DNA of 64,000 bases from a bacterium (GCA_028689495.1 JAQTWB010000001.1:1-64000); one strand, 5' to 3'; numbered from the stretch's first letter, positions 18,016-28,313 are shown. A program made the numbers and translations. Notes: generated by a model not told the origin, from the letters alone.

Positions 18016-19023
18016 ATGGAACGAAAAATTAAAGTGCGAGCAGTATATATGTTTGATATTTGGCGCTATCGATCGCGGTTGTGCTGCGTGATGTTTTTTT
18101 ATTTTGCTGTGATTTCTGTGATCCCTGTGGTTCCCGTGGCGGCCGAAGAGCGTGGTCAGCTGGTGGACGTGCTGGTGGCTACGATTGATGGCGAACCTTT
18201 GCTGCTTAGTGAGGCATCAATGCTCCTGGCGCAACAAGGACTGGCTCCCGAAGTTGGCAGTGAGGCCCGACTGTCTCAGGTCAAGGCGCATCTTCGTGAC
18301 GTAGTTCTGGCTCGATTGCTCGAGAAAGAAGCTGAACGATTCGAAATAACGGTCAATGAGTCAATGGTTGAGCGCTATATTGAAGAAGTTGCTCGGCAGG
18401 GTGGTTTAACTGTTGAGGCGCTGAAAAGCGACATCACCGCTCGTGGCTTGAAGTTCGAGGATTATCAGAAACAGGTTAAGCGGGAACTGTTGCGAATCAG
18501 TTTGCTGAACAAGACGGTAAGAGAAAAGATATCTATAGTTGAAGAAGATATTGATACTTACTTTCGTCGTCATCCGGAACTTCGGCCCGATGATGGAGCA
18601 GTTTTTGTTCGGCAGATTCTTTTACCGAAGTCTGAGGATAATTTGCGTAGAATCATGTCGATGCGAAAGCGCTTGCTCAAGGGAGAAGCCTGGCAAGTGG
18701 TTGCCGATCGAGGCTACCATGAACTCGGTTATGTTGTTGTTGAGGACTTGAGACAGGACCTTGCCGGCAATCTGAAGAAGCTTAAAGCGGACGAAGTGAG
18801 TGAGGTCATTGATGATGAATCCTCATACATGCTTCTGATTCGCTCTCGTTCAGTAAAGGACGGAGGGCTCAGCGAGGAGCTACGTAATCGGATTCGTAGC
18901 GAGCTTTATGAAGATAAGTATCAGCGGGAGTTGGCCAGGTATCTGGGAGAGGAGTTGCCCAGGCGCTATGAAGTCGATTTGGCGATTGACGGACAGGCAG
19001 GAGTCGGAGCCCCGTTACTTTAA
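18016..19023 (+). CDS. SurA-like periplasmic chaperone / peptidyl-prolyl isomerase
   Basis: 335 residues. An N-terminal hydrophobic segment (about residues 22-42) looks like a signal peptide ending near VAAEE. A SurA_N-type helical chaperone region follows (VATIDGEPLLLSEASMLL to the KQVKRELLRISLLNKTVREKISI helix), then a diverged parvulin-like domain with RQILLPK and a short HELGYV segment. Such proteins guide outer-membrane proteins across the periplasm. It lies 90 bp after mfd, and the gap contains a GAAGCAGC/GCTGCTTC inverted repeat. The parvulin active site looks poorly conserved, so chaperone action may dominate. Start choice is uncertain: a second in-frame ATG lies at 18049. Confidence 0.8.
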   Translation: MERKIKVRAVYMFDIWRYRSRLCCVMFFYFAVISVIPVVPVAAEERGQLVDVLVATIDGEPLLLSEASMLLAQQGLAPEVGSEARLSQVKAHLRDVVLARLLEKEAERFEITVNESMVERYIEEVARQGGLTVEALKSDITARGLKFEDYQKQVKRELLRISLLNKTVREKISIVEEDIDTYFRRHPELRPDDGAVFVRQILLPKSEDNLRRIMSMRKRLLKGEAWQVVADRGYHELGYVVVEDLRQDLAGNLKKLKADEVSEVIDDESSYMLLIRSRSVKDGGLSEELRNRIRSELYEDKYQRELARYLGEELPRRYEVDLAIDGQAGVGAPLL

Positions 19024-19106
19024 ATAAGCCTTATCTTCAGTGAGTTGATGTCCGGGGAATTAGAACAAGTTGATGGTGCCCTGGTAGGGCCAAATTATTA
19101 AGGAGT

Positions 19107-20513
19107 ATGACGGTGCTGGCAAAAGAAAATATTTTTCGCGAATACGATATCAGAGGAATAGTTGGAAAGGATTTTGACGCATCGTTAGCGCTTAATCTGG
19201 GACGAGCTTATGGTGTCTTCGCTGCCCGGATGCTGGAGAGAACCGCGGACTCTTTGCGAATTGCTGTTGGTCGTGATGTGCGCCTGACTTCTGATGAGCT
19301 GTTTGCTGCATTTAGTGAAGGATTACGCCAGTCAGGGGTGACAGTTGTTGATTGTGGAGTCGGGCCAACGCCGCAACTATATTATTCCGTGTTCAGTCAG
19401 TCGCTGGATGGGGGTGTGCAGATTACTGCAAGTCACAATCCTGGAGACTATAACGGCTTCAAAATGATGGTCGGGCTTCAGACTTTGAGTGGAACTTTGA
19501 TTCAGGACTTGAAGCACCTTGTTTATGAGGCTGATAAAGGTAATCTTTCACTTGCCACTACTGCCGGAGCTTTAAATGAGTTTGATGCTCATACTGCCTA
19601 TATCGCGGAACTGATAGCGCGTTCCAAGGATCATATTGGGCAACGAAAGCTCAAGATTGTCGTTGATGCTGGTAATGGTGTTGGTGGTCTTGTTGGTCCA
19701 GAAGTACTTCGTGCATTGGGCTGTGAGGTTGTTGAGCTCTACACTGAGCCCGATGGCACCTTTCCGAACCATCACCCCGATCCTACCGAACTTGAAAATA
19801 TTGAAGAGCTTCGCCACAGAGTTGTTAGCGAAAAGGCTGATTTCGGTATCGGCTGGGATGGGGATGCCGATCGTATTGGCGTGGTAGATGAAAAAGGACA
19901 GCCAATCTTTGGGGATATGCTGCTTGTCATTTACGGGCGCGAGCTGCTGAAAGAGGTGAAGAAACCAATTATTATCGGTGATGTGAAATGCAGCGAGCTT
20001 TTGTTTAGTGATCTTGCGGCACGTGGAGCAGAAACTGTAATGAGCCGAACAGGGCACAGCTTGATTAAAGCCAAGATTAAGGAGCTTGGTGCGCACCTCG
20101 CTGGTGAGATGAGCGGTCATATGTTTTTTGTGCACCGTTATTATGGCTTCGATGATGCGCTTCATGCGGCGGCTCGCCTCGTCGAGATTGTTAGTAATAC
20201 CGATCAAAGTGTTAGTGGTCTCCTCGCCGATTTACCTAAGGTCATCAATACGCCAGAAATTCGCTTGGATGTTCCCGAGGAGATTAAATTTCAGATTGTT
20301 GCGGAAGCGCAAAAGGCTTTTTCGGATTATAAGGTCAACACAATCGACGGTATCCGAGTGACATTCCCTCATGGTTGGGGACTTGTGCGTGCTTCGAATA
20401 CCCAGTCTGCGCTTGTTATGCGATTCGAGGCGGAGACAAGTGAGCAGTTGGAAGATTACCGAAGAATTTTTACTTCTCGAATTAATGAGATCCGTCAGAA
20501 ACTTTCTTCCTGA
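19107..20513 (+). CDS. Phosphomannomutase / phosphoglucomutase (AlgC/ManB type)
   Basis: 468 residues with all four alpha-D-phosphohexomutase domains. The phospho-serine loop is TASHNPGDYNGFK near residue 109, the Mg loop DGDADRIGVVDEKG near 251, the sugar-binding loop AGEMSGHMFF near 340 and the phosphate-binding loop DGIRVTFPHGWGLVRASNT near 417. It interconverts mannose or glucose 6- and 1-phosphates for LPS and exopolysaccharide precursors. The Shine-Dalgarno AGGAG ends one base before this ATG, which is too close; the in-frame GTG at 19113 has a 7-bp spacing and may be the true start. Confidence 0.93.
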   Translation: MTVLAKENIFREYDIRGIVGKDFDASLALNLGRAYGVFAARMLERTADSLRIAVGRDVRLTSDELFAAFSEGLRQSGVTVVDCGVGPTPQLYYSVFSQSLDGGVQITASHNPGDYNGFKMMVGLQTLSGTLIQDLKHLVYEADKGNLSLATTAGALNEFDAHTAYIAELIARSKDHIGQRKLKIVVDAGNGVGGLVGPEVLRALGCEVVELYTEPDGTFPNHHPDPTELENIEELRHRVVSEKADFGIGWDGDADRIGVVDEKGQPIFGDMLLVIYGRELLKEVKKPIIIGDVKCSELLFSDLAARGAETVMSRTGHSLIKAKIKELGAHLAGEMSGHMFFVHRYYGFDDALHAAARLVEIVSNTDQSVSGLLADLPKVINTPEIRLDVPEEIKFQIVAEAQKAFSDYKVNTIDGIRVTFPHGWGLVRASNTQSALVMRFEAETSEQLEDYRRIFTSRINEIRQKLSS

Positions 20514-20532
20514 TTAGAGTATTTTTTCTGTT

Positions 20533-22731
20533 GTGAACCTAAGACAGACAGAAATACTTAAGGGGATTGAGGTTCGTGGAGCAAACGCCGGCAATTTAAA
20601 AAATGTTGCCTGTGACATACCTCATAACACGTTTACCATTCTGCTCGGGCCTTCTGGCTCCGGGAAGAGTAGTTTTTTGACAGAGCTCTCCTCTGTCTCT
20701 TCGGTGCGGCCCATGGAGATAATTCTTCATGGGCACCGAGGGAATTCTGACCCGGAATTTAAAAAGAACATCCAGGTTGGTTCATACAACCATTTCTCGT
20801 CGGGTAAATTTTCATTGCCGCGGGCTACTGCCACAGTGAGTGGAAGCGGGCGTTGTTATAATATTAGTCCGGACTGGTGTTCTGAACAGAATCAGAAGTT
20901 CGGTTTCGCTACCGGGTTATATCAACAGATTGCTCACCTGTTTGCCGGATTTCATAAACTTCAGGATGAAGATCGTCATGATGCTCTCTGTCGCAGAGTT
21001 CTGGAGTTGTCTTCATCATCGGACATTCTTTGTTGTGTTGAGCTTTGTCTTGACAGCTTGGTTCGAAAGACTCTCCTTGAGATGGGAGCTTGTTATGTAG
21101 TTCACCAGAAACATCTTGAACTTCTTGAAGATGTCCCCGATGGAGTCGTAACTTATCCAATTCTTTTGCAGCTGGGTGCAGGTGCGGGCAGTTATGATCT
21201 TGTTTGCCGGTTTTTCGATCAAGCCAGGGAGTTAGGCGGCGTTAATGTCGCATTGGTGAAAAGGTCAGATGCGGGTCAGTCGCTTGAACCTATAATTTTG
21301 ACAATTACCGATAAGCGTGAGGCTCTAAAGGAAGAGCAGCTTCTGCCGGAGTCTCCTTGGTATTGTCTTCTTTGCCAAGGGGGCGGTTGTGAGACATGTG
21401 ACGGGAGTGGTGCCGGAGAATTGGCCTGTTCGGTCGAAGTATTTGCTGTCAGTTATATCCAGACGTTAACAAAAACTCCGCGAGAGTTAGAGGAGCTTCT
21501 GAGCTGTTTCTGGGATGAGGGAAATTTTTTGGAGTTATTGAAGTCTTCCGGAGTGTCTCAAGTTTCTGGGGAAGTTGATGACCTCAAATCAGTTGCCCAT
21601 TTTCTTGAACATAACCTTTCACTTTTGATTGCCGCGGGGTTGGGGGATATCCGTCTAAATGCTAGCTATCAGCAATTAACTGAAGTTGAACGGATACTGG
21701 AGCGACTTTGTTTTTATTGTGCTTTGCATGTTGTTGATGGAACGTTTTTACTGGACCAGCTCACGTATAATCCGGGTAAAGCTCCAGCGAAATCACTGCT
21801 TGATTGTCTTGAGAAGATAATTGCACTTGGAAATACCGTAGTTGCTGTGGGCCCCATTCCAGGTGCGCTGTCAAGAGCGGATTATTTGATCGAATTTGGT
21901 GAGGCGAGTGGAAGCGATGGCGGTGAAATAATAAGGGCCGGATGGGTTGATAAACTTCAGCAAACGCCGGAGAGAGTGGTTGTTAAAGGGAGCCGATTTG
22001 CCGACTTCGCCGATTTGTCACTTGCTACGGGAATTGTGGCGGGGAAAGTTATCACCACACTGTCTGATATTTCAAAGGTGGACATACTTCAGGAGTTTAT
22101 CAATCAGCAAGATGGTTTCGGCAGGACAACTGCCGCTGAGCTCAAAGTTAGTCGGGGGATTTCATTGTTCCCGGGCAGCCGCTCATCTGTAGCGGTTATA
22201 ACCGGGTTAATGGAGGTAGTTCGAAAATGTTTTGCAAAAACAGTAGAAGCATCTGTTCGTGGTCTTAAAGAAAAGGACTTTTCGCTCAGTCGCTCCAGTT
22301 ATCTCTGTGGATCGTGTAAAGGGAGAGGTTGGCGGACGGATAGTGAAATTTGTCCGGTTTGTTGTGGTGGCCGTTTCTCCGCCACAATTTCGGAAATAAG
22401 GCTTCGTGAATATGCATTCCACGAGGTATGTGCGCTTGATTTGGCTACTTTGAATGATGTGTTTTCTGGTTATGTGCCAATTATCAGACTTAGTCACCCA
22501 TTGGTCGTTTTGGGCCTCGGGCATATCCATTTAGAACAGCCATATATGACACTTTCTTCGGGGGAGCAGGCCAGGCTTTCTGTGTTCTTGGGGATGCCAT
22601 CAGGTAAAAAACCTCAAATCGCAGCTTTTGATTTTTCCGAGGTCGTTTTGCCGTACGATGTTCGTCAGTCAATTTATCGGGCGTTGGATTACTCTGCAGG
22701 GCAGGGCCATACAATAATTTTGCGAGAATGA
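20533..22731 (+). CDS. Degenerate UvrA-like ABC ATPase paralogue
   Basis: 732 residues, about 200 shorter than UvrA. The N-terminus is clearly UvrA-like (VRGANAGNLKNV, then Walker A GPSGSGKSS at 39-47). Two cysteine pairs resembling UvrA zinc modules occur at C278/C281/C286/C289 and C592/C595/C607/C610. The UvrA C-terminal pattern GLGHIHLEQPYMTLSSGEQARLS is at 661-683. Key residues are lost: the first Walker B reads FLLDQ (catalytic Glu to Gln, ~405-409), the second AAFDFS, and the second Walker A region (~499-510) lacks GxxGxGK. It is probably not a working damage sensor; a regulatory or single-site ATPase role is possible. GTG start, 20 bp after the phosphohexomutase gene. Confidence 0.75.
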   Translation: MNLRQTEILKGIEVRGANAGNLKNVACDIPHNTFTILLGPSGSGKSSFLTELSSVSSVRPMEIILHGHRGNSDPEFKKNIQVGSYNHFSSGKFSLPRATATVSGSGRCYNISPDWCSEQNQKFGFATGLYQQIAHLFAGFHKLQDEDRHDALCRRVLELSSSSDILCCVELCLDSLVRKTLLEMGACYVVHQKHLELLEDVPDGVVTYPILLQLGAGAGSYDLVCRFFDQARELGGVNVALVKRSDAGQSLEPIILTITDKREALKEEQLLPESPWYCLLCQGGGCETCDGSGAGELACSVEVFAVSYIQTLTKTPRELEELLSCFWDEGNFLELLKSSGVSQVSGEVDDLKSVAHFLEHNLSLLIAAGLGDIRLNASYQQLTEVERILERLCFYCALHVVDGTFLLDQLTYNPGKAPAKSLLDCLEKIIALGNTVVAVGPIPGALSRADYLIEFGEASGSDGGEIIRAGWVDKLQQTPERVVVKGSRFADFADLSLATGIVAGKVITTLSDISKVDILQEFINQQDGFGRTTAAELKVSRGISLFPGSRSSVAVITGLMEVVRKCFAKTVEASVRGLKEKDFSLSRSSYLCGSCKGRGWRTDSEICPVCCGGRFSATISEIRLREYAFHEVCALDLATLNDVFSGYVPIIRLSHPLVVLGLGHIHLEQPYMTLSSGEQARLSVFLGMPSGKKPQIAAFDFSEVVLPYDVRQSIYRALDYSAGQGHTIILRE

Positions 22732-22854
22732 TGCCGGATCACTGAATTGAAATAGTTGTGTGATTGGTAGTGAACGAAACGAAAACTGCGCGGTGACGAT
22801 ATATGAGATGTTGCGAAATGCCATTTCACCGATAATCGAATCCTGGGAGCAGTT

Positions 22855-23499
22855 TTGAATCGAGAAATACTTGAAAAGCAGATTTCATTGCTTGGAGCTG
22901 GTGCGCTTACAGACTTGGAGTTGGCGAGCCTGATAGTCGGCGGCTCCAGGGGAGCAGATAATCAGACAGTGATTGAGGAGTTCCTGACTGAACTTGATGC
23001 GACAGGAGGAGACAGATTCCCACCCAAGTTACTAAAAACGCGCAAGACGGCTGGGCCGAGAATCTATACGGCGATGGCTACATATGAGCTTGCTCGCCGT
23101 CGTCTGAGTCAGCGAGGAGTAAAAATTCGCTCGCCAGAGGATGTGATGCAGGTTGTCAGACATTTGGCAGACAGGCCGCAGGAGCATTTTATCTGTCTTT
23201 CTTTAAGTGGTGCCCATGAGGTGATAGCAGTTCGTGTGGTGACCATCGGTTTGGTGAATGCCACCCAGGTTCATCCGCGAGAAGTTTTCAGCGATCCGTT
23301 AAAAGACCGGGCTACCGCGATAATTATTGCGCATAACCATCCATCGGGTGAGCTGGAGCCGAGTCGCCAGGATCTCGAAGCAACGCGAATGATTGCAAAT
23401 GCCGGTAAAGTGCTCGGTATTGGTTTGGTGGATCATGTTATTTTCAGCCATCGTGGATATGTCAGTTTAAAGGAGAAGGGGCTTTATCGGGAGGGTTGA
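22855..23499 (+). CDS. radC: RadC family JAB/MPN-domain protein
   Basis: 214 residues. The N-terminal helix-hairpin-helix-like part (EKQISLLGAGALTDLELASLIVGG) precedes a JAMM metalloprotease-fold domain with HNHPSGELEPSRQD near residue 160 and the upstream Glu region HEVIAVRVVTIG. RadC-type proteins keep the JAMM metal ligands, but their biochemical function is unsettled; the old link to recombination repair is doubtful. The start is a TTG at 22855 preceded by a GGGAG site; the N-terminus is a little shorter than usual. It lies downstream of mfd and the UvrA-like gene. Confidence 0.9.
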   Translation: MNREILEKQISLLGAGALTDLELASLIVGGSRGADNQTVIEEFLTELDATGGDRFPPKLLKTRKTAGPRIYTAMATYELARRRLSQRGVKIRSPEDVMQVVRHLADRPQEHFICLSLSGAHEVIAVRVVTIGLVNATQVHPREVFSDPLKDRATAIIIAHNHPSGELEPSRQDLEATRMIANAGKVLGIGLVDHVIFSHRGYVSLKEKGLYREG

Positions 23500-23637
23500 A
23501 TGAAAATTGGGCGGGCAAATATGTTCGGGTAAGGTAATTAATTGCGGTTGACTCCGTTCAGATATTACACCAAAGTAGACAGAGCGTTGATGGCACAGTG
23601 CCTGATTGTTGTTAAGTAAAATTTTTGAGGGGGAATC

Positions 23638-24159
23638 ATGTCCAGCTCGTGGGATGATATGCGCAAAGCAAAGGAAGATGAATACTTTCAAAAACGTAAT
23701 CGGGAAGCCATGGAGCGCCTGGCGCAAAAAAAGGCAGCTCAACAACTAAGGAAAAGTCCTGTCACCGGTAAAGAAATGGTTCAGGAGACTGTCGCTGGAG
23801 TTGTTGTCGACTATTGCGCTGAATCAGGGGGCATTTTCCTTGATAATGGGGAACTTGAGGCTTTGCGTTTGGCCTGTGAAAGCTCCAATATCAGCGATCT
23901 TGAAGCACTGTTGGCTAAGCTTTCATCATTGGGAGCGGGCAAACAGGGGGTCCATTCTGGACCAAAGCTGAGTCCAATTAGTGGAGAGCCCATGGAGACT
24001 CTTTCTATTGATGGGCTTCAGGTGGACCGCTGTAGTAAATCAGGAGCAATCTGGCTTGATGGTGGGGAGCTGGAACAGTTGCTTGATTTTGGGAGTAACC
24101 GCCAGGGGACAGCCAAGGGGGTGTTGCAGGGTTTTATTTCTCGTCTGCTTGGGCTGTAG
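23638..24159 (+). CDS. Tandem zf-TFIIB-like protein lacking most zinc-ligand cysteines
   Basis: 173 residues: a charged helical N-terminus (1-35) and two copies of the fold of the zf-TFIIB family. Repeat 1 starts SPVTGKEM (40) and ends YCAESGGIFLDNGEL (59-73). Repeat 2 starts SPISGEPM (112) and ends RCSKSGAIWLDGGEL (131-145). Members of this family normally have CPxC in both positions. Here the first pair is SPxT/SPxS and the second is CxxS, leaving one Cys per repeat, so zinc binding by the usual four ligands is impossible. The hydrophobic W/F-LD-GEL core is kept. The ATG follows GAGGGGGAATC. Function unknown. Confidence 0.75.
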   Translation: MSSSWDDMRKAKEDEYFQKRNREAMERLAQKKAAQQLRKSPVTGKEMVQETVAGVVVDYCAESGGIFLDNGELEALRLACESSNISDLEALLAKLSSLGAGKQGVHSGPKLSPISGEPMETLSIDGLQVDRCSKSGAIWLDGGELEQLLDFGSNRQGTAKGVLQGFISRLLGL

Positions 24160-24183
24160 AACTCAGTCCACTAAAGTAGTGGT

Positions 24184-24414
24184 CACATCTGTTCGGGTCG
24201 ACACTCGACCGGACAAGATAACCACGATGAAGCTGTACAAGGCTCAGGCAAATCTCTGAGAGGCATGGGAGTTAAACGCCTTGAACTTCCAAACAAATTT
24301 GCTTTCACCACATCGTGAGGTGAATTTTTTGGAATTCTAGGCGTCCTGACAGTGTCTATCAGGTTAAGTCTGAGCTGGTACATCACATCTGGGTCGAAAG
24401 TCGACCCAGATGTG
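24184..24414. repeat. Structured intergenic element with long-range inverted repeats (possible MITE or ncRNA)
   Basis: The ends are complementary: CACATCTG (24184-24191) with CAGATGTG (24407-24414), extended inward by GGGTCGAC/GTCGACCC. Inside, GCTCAG (24242-24247) pairs with CTGAGC (24370-24375), ACGCCTTGAACTTCC (24276-24290) pairs with GGAATTCTAGGCGT (24331-24344) with one mismatch and one bulge, and TTCACC (24304-24309) pairs with GGTGAA (24319-24324). The right end is also a perfect 14-bp hairpin by itself. The pairings are concentric, so a single strand would form a rod of ~230 nt. No coding potential is evident. Confidence 0.55.
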
Positions 24415-24430
24415 TGATATCGCTTGGTTT

Positions 24431-24456
24431 AAAAAAAAAGGGCGTCACATGACGCC
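24431..24456 (-). terminator. Rho-independent terminator for the minus-strand gene at 24499-24765
   Basis: GGGCGTCA-CA-TGACGCCC hairpin, followed on the minus strand by a run of nine T. It lies about 40 bp beyond the stop codon at 24499 and supports that small gene being transcribed. Confidence 0.8.
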
Positions 24457-24498
24457 CCACAACCAAAAAAAACCTGAACAGTAAATTTAAAAATCTGA

Positions 24499-24765
24499 TT
24501 ATTTCTGCCCGTTTATGGGCTGCATTTTAAGTAAATCTGCTTCGTCGCTGTTGGGTGTAAGTTCAGCCCCAACTTCCTTTTTATCCGTGGCGACTCGTAC
24601 CGGATAGTCATTATGTGGAATTAAAACTATCGGCAGCATCCCCGCTTCAATCGGCAGGAAATCCGGACGTTCATAGAGGAAATTGCTAATCAGCCAATCC
24701 AGGTCCTGATCCTCTGATTCATACGGAAAAAATGGTCTGCCCATAACTTCACTCGCTTCATCCAT
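24499..24765 (-). CDS. Small acidic protein of unknown function
   Basis: 88 residues, rich in Asp and Glu, with no signal peptide or membrane segment. I do not recognise the family. The middle (LPIEAGMLPIVLIPHNDYPVRVATD) is moderately hydrophobic and could form a beta-rich core. No strong ribosome site precedes the ATG. A clear terminator lies directly downstream on the same strand, which is the main support that it is a real gene. It is transcribed in the same direction as the upstream che operon but separated by ~345 bp. Confidence 0.5.
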   Translation of the reverse strand: MDEASEVMGRPFFPYESEDQDLDWLISNFLYERPDFLPIEAGMLPIVLIPHNDYPVRVATDKKEVGAELTPNSDEADLLKMQPINGQK

Positions 24766-25046
24766 GAACTAGTTATCACTAACGTGTTTACCTGTGCCGA
24801 TTGACACTCCATGTCCCGGCTATAAATATTTTCGACGGGAAGGAGTCTTTACTTTAGGTTTTACGCACGATGGCAAATATTTCGGACGCCACCTTTACAA
24901 TACCCGCAATTAGTGAAGTTGAGTCGCTAACTGTCGGAAAATTTTCCATTTACTTCGGCAACAGGTAACTACAATTGTGACGCTGTCTATAAGAGATGTG
25001 ACCTGAATTTCTGTAAAATGTTGTCAGTGATCTGTGACATCAGTGT

Positions 25047-26615
<1,569 letters not shown>

Positions 26616-26616
<1 letters not shown>

Positions 26617-26996
26617 TAGGCACCTCCGAGAATCTGGCTAATCACTTCGCTCAATCGTTCAGCACTGATTGGTTTTCTGACATAGTCACGAATATTGTAG
26701 TTGAACAGTTCCTCCTTGCGTTCCTTGCTGCCCTCAGTTGAAATTACAATTACCGGAATGTCTTTTATCTCATCTTTAGCCCGGAGGTGCTTCATGAACT
26801 CCATGCCATTCATCACTGGCATGTTGATATCGAGAAAGATTACATCGATCCATGACTTTTCAAGTACGTCGAGAGCTTCTTGACCATTGGCGGCTTCGAA
26901 TACTTCTCCAACGGTCAGGCCAGTCAGTGCCAAGGTCTTCTGAAACACTTTCCGGACTATGGCTGAGTCGTCTACTATCAGCAGATTGTATGACAT
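26616..26996 (-). CDS. cheY: CheY-type single-domain response regulator
   Basis: 126 residues, a stand-alone receiver. The acid pocket is in LLIVDDSAIVRK, the phosphoacceptor Asp is in DVIFLDINMPVMNG, the conserved Thr/Ser is in VIVISTEGSK, and the Lys is in YVRKPISAE. It would be phosphorylated by the CheA of this operon and act on the flagellar or pilus motor. The Ser/Thr-Glu-Gly after the switch residue is common in CheY proteins. It is tightly packed between cheD (10 bp) and the CheX-like gene (1-base overlap). Confidence 0.92.
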
Positions 26997-27006
26997 TTCA
27001 TTGCCC

Positions 27007-27492
27007 TCACTTTAATTGAATATTTTCGCCGCCGGTTTTGACCCACACCTGGCCACTTGCGATATGCAAACTGAAAGTTCTGGAAAGGTTGCCCCCGACA
27101 TGCTCTTTGTTTATCAGTAAACTATTCTTCCACATTACTTTTCGAAAAACAGTATGGTTTTTTGAGCCAATATTGAAAACACCGTTGGCATCGTTGATTT
27201 GCGCCGCACCGGCGGCGATGATCTGAAGTCGTTCTTTCTGTGCTCCTTTTTGCAAGAGAAGGGTCAACATTGTGGTGACGCCGGTATCTACATACATGTA
27301 AGGTTGCTTTTGTGCTTTTTCCGGGTCGGATTTTGATAGAGGTAAAAGGCAATGGATGAGGCCACCGATTTTGGTCTCGGGGTCGAATACAGCGACTCCG
27401 AGACATGAGCCGAGATTTGGCGCGATCAGCACATCATCGGCTGATGAACTGATAATCATCTCGGCAATACCAACATGTCGATTATTGGCCAT
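27007..27492 (-). CDS. cheD: Chemoreceptor glutamine deamidase CheD
   Basis: 161 residues. The catalytic Cys and His are in the typical blocks NLGSCLGVAVFDP (Cys) and IGGLIHCLLPLS (His), and the Thr lies downstream in VDTGVTTMLTLLLQKG. FNIGSKNHTVFRKV is the CheC/X-contact region. CheD deamidates receptor glutamines to glutamates and in many species also stimulates CheC or CheX phosphatases, which fits the CheX-like gene two positions downstream. It follows cheR by 2 bp. Confidence 0.93.
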   Translation of the reverse strand: MANNRHVGIAEMIISSSADDVLIAPNLGSCLGVAVFDPETKIGGLIHCLLPLSKSDPEKAQKQPYMYVDTGVTTMLTLLLQKGAQKERLQIIAAGAAQINDANGVFNIGSKNHTVFRKVMWKNSLLINKEHVGGNLSRTFSLHIASGQVWVKTGGENIQLK

Positions 27493-27494
27493 AA

Positions 27495-28313
27495 TTACCC
27501 TACTTTGCCTTTCTGGTAGACGGAGGTCCCTATAGACTTGAGTTCAGTCTGGAGGCCGAGAAGGTTTTCGGAGCGGCTAACAAAGAGATATCCACCAGGT
27601 GCCAACAGACGTTCGAATTCATGAACGATCTTTTGTCGGAGTTGATTGTCAAAATAAATCATCACATTGCGACAGAAAATTACATCTAGTGGGCCTTTGA
27701 GAGGATAGGGAAATTGGGCGAGGTTAAGTCGCTTGAAAGTAATCTGTTCTCGTAGCGCAGGGCTTGCCTGCCAGGAAACTGCTGATTCGGTGCGGCCCTT
27801 TGTGCGGGTGAAATATTTTGTCTTAATTGCGTTTGGCATTTGCTTGAACTGCTTTTCATCATAGATGCCGTTTGCACCGTGATTTAGAACTTGTGTGCAG
27901 ATGTCTGTTGCGAGGAATCGATAATCAATTTTTGCCAAATCCAATTTTTCAGCGGCAGTTATTGCCAGTGTATAGGGTTCTTCACCACTCGAAGCAGCTG
28001 CGCACCAGATGCGGACACGTCGTTTATTCCCTTCTTTCCAGGATAAAAATATGTCCGAGAGAATCTTGAAGTGTTCATCTTCGCGATAGAAGTAAGTTAC
28101 GTTTGTGGAGATTGCATCCAGCAGTTCGACCAATTCTTCGCCATCCTTGTCTTCTCTTACATGTCTCAAGTAATCAGCTTCGTCTTTGAGGCCAAGGTTG
28201 CGGATGCGTTTTGCAATGCGGTTCGAGAGGAGGGGTCGTTTTTCCTCGCTAAGGTTGATACCGCTTTCTCGATGAATGATTTCGCGAAATTCCTGGAAAA
28301 CCTTATGATCCAT
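27495..28313 (-). CDS. cheR: Chemotaxis protein methyltransferase CheR
   Basis: About 272 residues. The N-terminal helical domain (FREIIHRESGINLSEEKRPLL) is followed by a SAM-binding fold: IWCAAASSGEEPYTLAI as motif I, DYRFLATDICTQVL, and FCRNVMIYFDNQLR as the later conserved block. It methylates receptor glutamates using SAM. The frame extends upstream, but ATG 28313 is preferred: it follows the cheA stop by one base (TGATATG) and an upstream GAGG is well spaced. It is second gene in the operon. Confidence 0.94.
   Translation of the reverse strand: MDHKVFQEFREIIHRESGINLSEEKRPLLSNRIAKRIRNLGLKDEADYLRHVREDKDGEELVELLDAISTNVTYFYREDEHFKILSDIFLSWKEGNKRRVRIWCAAASSGEEPYTLAITAAEKLDLAKIDYRFLATDICTQVLNHGANGIYDEKQFKQMPNAIKTKYFTRTKGRTESAVSWQASPALREQITFKRLNLAQFPYPLKGPLDVIFCRNVMIYFDNQLRQKIVHEFERLLAPGGYLFVSRSENLLGLQTELKSIGTSVYQKGKVG

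Larger units (their letters stand above)
24160..24498. other. Intergenic region made of nested inverted repeats
   Basis: This 339-bp gap holds, in order, a CCACTA-AAG-TAGTGG hairpin (24169-24183), the structured element 24184-24414, and a terminator hairpin for the minus-strand gene to the right. Small reading frames across it have no recognisable features and are not called. Confidence 0.5.

Noticed and set aside
19572-20207. 211-residue open frame opposite the phosphohexomutase gene
   Set aside because: Antisense shadow of a conserved gene; no recognisable features.
24240-24270. CTGAGAGG motif reminiscent of a thiamine pyrophosphate riboswitch
   Set aside because: The second conserved half of that riboswitch is absent and neither neighbouring gene is a thiamine gene; it is part of the larger rod-like structure.
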